This document shows, one piece after another, positions 56,973-64,000 of a stretch of DNA of 64,000 nucleotides. The notes beneath the pieces are model-generated. The model was not told where the DNA came from. It ran no database searches and worked only from the letters and a program-made list of their open reading frames with translations. The position numbers and the translations under genes are program-made. Source of the stretch: Diaporthe sp. PMI_573 (taxonomy: Eukaryota > Ascomycota > Sordariomycetes > Diaporthales > Diaporthaceae); the NCBI GenBank assembly GCA_021399435.1, contig JAJTUP010000036.1, positions 248,001 to 312,000 on the forward strand, given 5' to 3'. How positions within the stretch are numbered: the first letter of the stretch is position 1; each line of letters starts with the position of its first letter.

Positions 56973-58020
56973 CTTGATGAGATTGGTGCTATACTTTGTG
57001 GTCTGCCAAGGTGGTTTGGGAGTGTTTCAGGCTCGAGATCACCACTAAGGGTTGATGATTTTGAGTATTCGACTCAAGTGTTGGGTTGGCAGAAAGTGCG
57101 GAGTTGCCTCAAGAAAACAAGAAAAAGACGCTCAAAACAAAGAGCGCTGCCTAGCATTTAAATTCTATGGCAACCATGTTGTCTGGGCAGTGATGTCGTT
57201 AGAGCGGGCCTAGCGAGGATGATGGTGCGAGGACGAGGATGAGGTATCGTCAGTGGCCGGTCTGTAGCTGAGACTGAAGACCGGTGGTGTGCAAGCTGAC
57301 AGGGACAAGAGAGAGAGCGGCGGCTATAGCAGATGGCGGTCCTCCCCAAATTACCAGGAGCCCCAAACTGACAGGTCAAAACATAGGACAGACCAGCGTG
57401 GCATAGGATGTCGCATAGGCCATACCGGCTATAGTACTGCTGAAGAATAGGATGCTTGGTTTCGATCTTGAAACATGTCGTTCGTGTAAGTCCGCATATA
57501 TCTCGAGTCCCAGTCAGTCTGTAGTCTGAGGCTGGAGGTCAGATGATCCACTCGCCGTGACGCTGCCAGCTGGCACACCCTCCCCGGAAGCCAGTTGAGT
57601 GAGGTACCTCGGTACCTACCTGTTGGGCCACTTGAGCTTCGAGGCTATTCCTCTTGTGGACTAGCGCCTCGACTGAGGAAGCCAGGAGGATCCCCTGAAT
57701 TGCAGCTCTGGCAATCATCTCCCCTGAGAGGGAGAGGGAGAGGGAGAGAGACAGAGCTGTTCGTCCAGTGGTGGTAATTTGTGAAATTGCGCTGGTTGCT
57801 CCACCCTTTGACAGTGGTGTTCCCGACCCTTGGCACCCTTCAAACATTCCCCCTTTCCAACAGAGCAGAGGTCCGGTTCATCACCAACAACTTCGAGTGC
57901 TCCTTCACGCGACATTCCATCCATCCAATTCTCTTGCCTTTCGATAGAGCAGGAAGCGACACCGACCAAACCACTTACAGTTGCATCGTGCTCAGGGTTT
58001 CCTGAAAACAGTCAATCATC
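56973..58020. promoter_or_regulatory. Divergent promoter region, HSV2 / septin
   Basis: 1048 bp between two start codons. It contains a purine-rich (GAGAGG)n run (about 57726-57755). No TATA box stands out. Confidence 0.45.
57726..57755 (+). repeat. (GGGAGA)n purine run
   Basis: Simple repeat of GAGAGGGAGAGGGAGA type in the septin/HSV2 promoter region, about 270 bp before the septin start. Confidence 0.75.
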
Positions 58021-59647
58021 ATGTCTTCGCCTGCCGTACGTTTGCTGTTATCTCCTCCGTGCATCACACACGAGCCAGTCCGCCGTTTCGTGTCGCTCGC
58101 GGCGTCGGGCACGGCCAACAGCTCCCCCGCGTCGCGTCGGATCAATTGTTGCTGCCGGGCTGCATTGCTGACTCGTTTTCGATCAACAGAAGATGATCCG
58201 CCGCAAGAAGAACGTGAAGAAGGGAATCCAGTTCTGTTTGATGGTCTGCGGAGCATCAGGTACTGGTAAGTTCATGCTGCGCGACGCTGCAGTCTTCTGC
58301 CAGCCTAGCTCCCTGCCATTGATGGGACCCGTTCGCTGACGCCTTGTCCGCGCTTCTCAGGCAGGACCACCTTCGTCAACACCCTCTGTGGAAAGTCTGT
58401 GATCGGCCACAAGGACTCCGACGACCCCAACGGCGCCCATGTCGAGGACGGCGTCAAGATCAAGCCCATGACCGTCGGTACGCATTAAGAGGACCTCTGC
58501 TCCAGGGATAACAGCTGATGACTGACTCGCCGTACAGAGCTCGAACTTGATGAGGAAGGAACGCGGATCTCCCTCACCATTGTCGATACCCCTGGTTTCG
58601 GTGACCAAGTCGACAACGAGGCCAGGTACGAACCCCGAGCTTTGTGTCTGGCCATCCAATACTAACAGTGCCGACTCACAGTTTCTCCGAAATCGTTGGG
58701 TACCTTGAGAGACAATACGACGACATTCTAGCCGAGGAGTCGCGTATCAAGCGTAACCCTCGCTTCAGAGACAACCGAGTTCACGCCCTGCTCTACTTCA
58801 TCACCCCTACCGGCCATGGGTATGTCCCGTCCTGCACGTGAACCGCCCTAGTGGACGTCCACTGACAGTGTTTATAGCCTCCGTGAGCTGGACATCGAGC
58901 TGATGAAGCGCCTGGCGCCTCGCGTCAACGTCATTCCCGTCATCGGTCGCGCAGACTCCCTTACCCCAGGCGAGCTGGCCGAGTCGAAGAAGCTGGTCAT
59001 GGAGGACATCGAGCACTACCGTATCCCGGTCTACAACTTCCCGTACGATATCGAAGAGGACGACGAGGACACGGTCGAGGAGAACGCCGAGCTTCGAGGT
59101 CTTATGCCATTCGCTATCGTCGGATCGGAGGATGCTGTCGATATCGGTGGCCGCACAGTTCGGGCCCGTCAGTACCCATGGGGTGTCGTCGAGGTTGACA
59201 ACCCTCGCCACTCGGACTTCCTCGCCATTCGATCTGCCCTGCTGCACAGCCATCTTGCCGATCTGAAGGAAATCACCCACGACTTCCTCTACGAGAACTA
59301 CCGTACCGAGAAGCTGTCCAAGAGCGTGGAGGGTGGTGCCGGAGTGTTTGTCTGCCTGTGTTTCCTGTCCTCCAGAATCCAACCGCTAACTGTGTCATAG
59401 CGACTCTTCGATGAACCCCGAGGACCTGGCATCCCAGTCCGTCCGTCTCAAGGAGGAGCAGCTCCGCCGCGAGGAGGAGAAGCTGCGCGAGATCGAGATC
59501 AAGGTCCAGCGCGAGATCAACGAGAAGCGCCAGGAACTCCTCGCCCGGGAGTCGCAGCTCCGCGAGATCGAAGCCCGCATGCAACGAGAGCAGGCCGGGT
59601 CTTCAGGAACACCGGTTCCCGATGCCAATGGCGATGCCGAGGCTTAA
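58021..59647 (+). CDS. Septin (CDC11/AspA-like)
   Basis: GTP-binding filament protein of septin rings at septa, hyphal tips and branch sites. Exons 58021-58035, 58190-58265, 58361-58477, 58538-58625, 58682-58819, 58878-59357 and 59401-59647 give 386 aa. The first exon codes only five residues (MSSPA). Motifs: P-loop GASGTGRTT (Arg replaces the usual Lys), DTPGFGD, GRADSLTP where other septins have AKAD, and the septin-unique region with HALLYFITPTGHGLRELDIE. A long coiled coil (EEKLREIEIKVQREINEK) closes the protein. The altered P-loop and C-terminal coiled coil fit the CDC11/AspA group by memory. The last intron is uncertain: only a donor at 59358 keeps frame, giving a short 43-nt intron. 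Confidence 0.88.
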
Positions 59648-60717
59648 TTCGATTCTTCTGGGCCCGGTGGCTGAGCTCATTGGGAGGAACTGCTACGGCA
59701 GGACGCGGCCTCGCTACTTCGGCGCGCATTTCCTTTGATTGATCGGCGGTCTTTCGCGAGCGAATATGAAGTTGATGACAAAGACCGACCTATGTTTACA
59801 AGGCCAGATCGGAGTCAATGGGGTGGCGGCTCACTTGGGTCTGGCCGCGGATCCCAAAACAGATGGTGCTCGTCTTCCCCATAATGATATCCCCGCACCA
59901 TCTGCTTTGGTGTCTCCAGAAACGCTTTTGAAGATGAAAAAGGCAGGGACGAGAGGTTGGCAGAGAGGACTTGCCGCATATTTTTCCATACGTCTTCTTT
60001 CTTTGCTGTGCCGGCTCGTCACTTGGAGAGCCGGCCAATTTTCAAGGACGTTTGGTATTTCTCCCAACACGACTTATTTCTAGTAGAGGACTTCTAATGC
60101 AGATAACCTAAAATTCATGTTCTTCCACGGACTGCAGTGATGTGCCGGGGGACTTCTGGCATTGCTATTGCAGAAGCTTCGACTTCTCCGTCGGAGACTG
60201 AAGCAAGCTGTTGGCACTGACAACTGTCAAGCGAGAGCAGTCGGTAAAGGGGTAAGCCCCGGTCTAACTACAAAGCTGCCTTGGATGGAAGTATTTGGCT
60301 GAGAGCCGTCCAGAGATACGTTGCAGCAAGTGACCTGTGCACAGTCTGACGGGCTGCGAACATGTTCTTTGGCCAGCTGGGTAGATCTGCTCAGCTAGGC
60401 CATACAGGTCACAACCCGTGGAGCGCGATTTAGATGCTTACATTGCCCGCCCCACCTAAAATGACATCTACACATAAGATGCTCATGCGTTTCTAAGTGC
60501 AGTTGTAAACCAGGGCTAGGGGCTGGTCTTCAACAGCTTCCCCTTGCTTGGTAATGAGAAGATCGTGGAAAGCCCAATTCGCAAGGTCCGCAAGACTGAA
60601 GTGGAAGATGATCAGTTTCGCCACCTGCCCATCTCTCAATAACCTCATTCCAACCTTCTCCGGCGCCAGGCCTCACGACCATCACAATAGCTTCCTCGTC
60701 AACCACCCCAGGCCATC
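59648..60717. other. Intergenic, no gene seen
   Basis: 3' flank of the septin and the region before the HNH-family pseudogene. No frame here has coding-like composition. Confidence 0.5.
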
Positions 60718-62557
60718 ATGACGACTCCCATAGTACGACCGCCATCTCTCCCACCGAATACCGCGAGCACGAGTGCTCCAGCCTTCATGCGCACACCGAC
60801 AGTGATTTTGCGCCATCCAGGATACGGCATTGACAACATCCTCTTGACCCTGCCCGCCGTCGACGGGACGACGACGACGCCGCCGGGCCTTCATCAACGG
60901 ACAGTCTTGACTGCGGGTGCCATTATCGCCGACAACGCCTTCGACCGAGTCTACCTAACACGCGACCGAGCGGGGAGCGTCCGGGTGGATACTTACACTC
61001 GCTCTAGATGGCTTGCTCGAGCCCGGTGAATACTGGCTACAGTTGAACGGGTATGAGCTATTTCGAGATGCGCAGGAAGACACCAGACCAATAATTTCCT
61101 CGATGCCTCCACCTGCGCCTCCGCGACCCACCTCGACCTCTGCCACACAAACACGGAATCCCCTTCCGACTTCGATCCCTAATGCACGCGCACAGTCATC
61201 GACACCTCCCTCCTCCGACTCCATACCACAGACACCGCCTCAACACAATACTCCGTACCCAATTGTACCCTCTTTCGGAGACTGGCAATTCCCTCACAAC
61301 CACCTGCCGGCTGAGTGGAAGCAATGTCATCTCGCTCCACAACCAACACCAACCCCTTCTTCCTCGCACACAAGCTCAACGCCATCTCGTCGATGTTAGA
61401 TTACTAGCTATCACATGGGCATCAACGAATGCCATATAGCCCCCAAGAATCAAGATGTCTGGTGGGCGGCCAACAGCATGCGCCAATACACAATGAACAC
61501 GGACGGTGTTCCTAGAGACGCGGCTAATATTGCATGGCTGCGCGCCGACATCCACCAAGTTTTGGACGGCCACAAATTCGCTATTGTACCCAAGCCGTCA
61601 TTACCGCCGTCATCAGGATCATCAGGAAGCTCCTCCTTTGCCTTTGCTGCTCACGTTCTCGAATCGGATTATGAGGCCCGCGAGTTTTGCTCCCTGTACC
61701 ACAACGTTGCTATCGCACAAGCCGGCATCGATAGACTTAGTCCCGAATTCCTCTTTGCGCGCTTTGCCTGGGCCATTTTTGCGCATCTCCAAACTTTTCT
61801 CAACTCTTCCATCACCGGTCGCCGTTTAGCAGTCATGGTCCAGAATGGTACCGATCGCTACACCGAGTTGAAACAGATGGACGGCCAAGAATGGACCAAA
61901 TATTTAGCTGTTCGAGGAGTGACTCGCTCCGGTTCCAAGACTAGGAAGCGGTCATCCTCTCAGGTGACCCAGGAAGGGAACGACTGCCGAGACACAGATG
62001 ACGTCTACCAGGAGCGCTGGGAACGGCGCAGCCGCAGTCTTGAGAGTGCAGATCCAAGCTTGGGTGGTGGATCCTCAGACGATGACCTGGATCCTGAGAT
62101 GAGGCAAATCAGGATTAATACGCGATGGTATGACGAGGCTGGCCGGTTCTCACGGGGCGACTTTGAGCAGGAGCAACTAGATCGCAACACGCGATGGTAC
62201 GACGAGGTTGGGCAGCTCGCTCGAGCCGGGCTGTCCGATAGAGAGGAGCAGAGTGAAGCGGATGAATCGGACCATGATTCTGATGTGGAATGTGAACACG
62301 GGCCCCCGAGAGGACGACATCACTTGGGATCATCCCCTCCGGGTTCGGACAGCATGCCACACTTGTCACGCTCATTTACCACCCATGGTTCCAACAGGAG
62401 TAGTAGTCCTCTTGCCGACTTACCAGGATGTGAGGAGGACAATGGAGCAGATCACAGTGTTGGCAGCACAGCCCCTAGAGATAAGATCCTTAGGGCGGTC
62501 GACGGGCCAATACCGGACCACGATGCTTCAATTGACGGATATGTGCTGCCTTCATAG
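60718..62557 (+). pseudogene. HNH-nuclease-like fungal gene with a frameshift and an in-frame TAG
   Basis: Three coding blocks line up as one gene. Block 1 (from the ATG at 60718) reads LRHPGYGIDNILLTLPAVDG and VLTAGAIIADNAFDRVYLTR. Between about 60985 and 61010 the frame shifts by one base, with no room for an intron. Block 2 continues with DGLLEPGEYWLQLNGYELFR, a Pro/Thr-rich linker, PSFGDWQFPHNHLPAEW and SRRC. A TAG at 61397-61399 follows, and the same frame goes on as ITSYHMGINECHIAPKNQDV, then ANIAWLRADIHQVLDGHKFA, the HNH-like core, a FARFAWAIFAHLQTF helix and an acidic/basic Ser-rich tail to 62557. The layout is that of fungal HNH proteins. The TAG would be CAG (Gln) before one C-to-T change. 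A weakly related truncated copy lies at 45.5-46.4 kb. Confidence 0.65.
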
Positions 62558-64000
62558 TGTTTCGACAGGTATGGATTCCATTTCTAGAGGTGGGCATCAA
62601 GTACCTCAAACAATTGATCGCCCTCGGGGTCGAGAACAGCAGCTTTGAAAGCCGTGATATATTGGTTCTGAATAGCCTCAAGGGACGGCTGTGGCTCAGG
62701 GCACTGTTGACACTTATTTCAAGCCAATTAGCCAGCTAAACTGATGCAGATACTTTGATATAATATTCATATCGACTTGGACCCACTTTTAGGTTACGTG
62801 TGCCCTGGAAATAGAATATGTACTGGAAATAGCATATAAAATGGCTGCTCGCATCTCATGCTATTTCAGGGGTACCTACTGTACCCGTTACGCTTTAGTT
62901 TTGGCTTACCCTTTTCTTGTGTCGGGGGGTGAACACTGATTTTGCTTCTGGCATGATATTAGAAGCATATCTCCGAGGAAGTCTTTAAAAGGGGGCTGCT
63001 TGTCTTGACGCGAGCGGGCTGTACCTCCTCCGTGTTCGTGTTTGACGAGGCTTTCACCAGCCGCCATGGACCACGAGCTCGTCACGCGTCAGGCGCTGCG
63101 GCGTAACAACCCTTGTTGAGGCCCACGGGCGCAACGACCTGTAGATAACCGGTCATGTGCCGGTGTCTTCGTACAGGATTCTTGACGAAAAGGCCTGGTT
63201 TCCCCAAGACTAGTGATTACATCTGCTTTTTTAACGCCATGACCCAGCCACTCGGTGTTTGATAGATTGGCCGGAGTGGCTACCCAGTATAGACGAAGAC
63301 GGCATTTCTGGTTCAAGGCCATCGTGTATTAAAAACTCGACCAGATCACGGTGCTGACTACGGCCGCAGCTTCGCCTTATAGTGGCAAAGTTTTGGCAAT
63401 AGTGTTCACATCTTGAGGAGCAGAGGCTACCTAAATGGGGCACCCAGGTGCTGCTGATAAGGTTCTGATATCCTTATTAGCAGTCACCCCGCCATTGAAA
63501 ACGTAAATGATAGCACGAACCGTTTTCTCACCGTTGCAACATAGCGTATTTAGGATCCTGTTCAAATGGGGCACGCCCTGTAGTACCATTGGTGTAGGCG
63601 TAATTCAACCCACTTGTACGAATTGCATCTATTTGCAAAGTAAATACAACTTGGGACAATAGGTGAGCTAATGCCGGCATGATACAGCCATTTCCATGAC
63701 CCCAATATGGTCACCGGGAATTTCCATTTCCTTCATCGGAACTGATCAATTGCTGCTTTGGCCTGAGCTAGGCTGAGCAACGGGGTCATTGTGTTGCGGG
63801 ATGGAGAATCTGGCACTCCCTGGCAGGGGAAAATCTGATTCCGATGCCGATCTTTCCAAAGGGAGTTAGCGTCTTCGAGCTAGGTCATCATCACAACGCA
63901 TTTTCTTAATTTTTGAGGAATACCAAGAGTACCAGGTTAGACCTCTGGGAACTCCAGCCCGGCCCACCGGCCTCTCGCGTGCGCTCGTCTCTTCGCCCCC
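62558..64000. other. No supported gene to the right edge
   Basis: Short overlapping minus-strand frames at 63089-63443 have no recognisable domain. The last 100 bp are C-rich and could be near the next gene, but nothing is open far enough to call. Confidence 0.45.

Noticed and set aside
63089..63443. Overlapping minus-strand frames near the right edge
   Set aside because: Two frames over the same bases, neither with a motif, start context or splice signals.

Overview
The window is nuclear DNA from a filamentous ascomycete (Pezizomycotina, most likely a sordariomycete). Evidence: GC-rich coding sequence, many 50-220 nt introns with GTRNGY donors and CTRAY branch points, and orthologues of fungal housekeeping genes (BNA6, POP1, NUP57, NDUFA8, LAG1-type ceramide synthase, IST3, HSV2, a septin). 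No prokaryotic operons, CRISPR arrays, rRNA or tRNA genes were seen. All exon joins below were placed by eye from splice consensus and reading phase.

Layout. 0-5.5 kb: a possible partial 3' end, quinolinate phosphoribosyltransferase (BNA6, -), an unknown 167-aa protein (-) and a condensation-fold acetyltransferase (+). 5.5-8.2 kb: gene-poor and repeat-rich. 8.2-16 kb: one very large gene (-) for a STAND/NLR-type protein of about 2365 aa with a fungal N-terminal domain, a NACHT-like P-loop NTPase and a long helical TPR-like array. 16-20.3 kb: gene-poor and partly AT-rich. 20.3-29.3 kb: a conserved block with two divergent pairs, POP1 (-)/NT-C2 protein (+) and NUP57 (-)/NDUFA8 (+). 29.3-35.8 kb: gene-sparse. 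35.8-39.2 kb: two secreted proteins, a CAP/PR-1 protein and a small protein with three Cx5C units. 40.7-42.5 kb: ceramide synthase (-).

44.2-52.9 kb is an accessory island with a different character. It holds a PD-(D/E)XK-like protein without an ATG start, a 5'-truncated HNH-nuclease-like gene with an in-frame stop, frameshifted unknown reading frames, a frameshifted PD-(D/E)XK nuclease-like gene, a conserved fungal unknown, an APH-family kinase-like gene with a one-base frameshift, and a 3' gene fragment. A second HNH-family pseudogene at 60.7-62.6 kb carries a frameshift and a TAG that a single C-to-T change would explain. 54.1-59.6 kb returns to conserved genes: IST3 (+), HSV2 (-) and a septin (+).

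The housekeeping genes act in unrelated processes (NAD synthesis, RNase P/MRP, nuclear pore, complex I, sphingolipids, splicing, autophagy, septin ring) and form no pathway. The accessory parts are the NLR-like gene, the secreted proteins and the decayed nuclease/kinase island. A 10-bp palindrome, TACCTAGGTA, occurs five times, always between genes.
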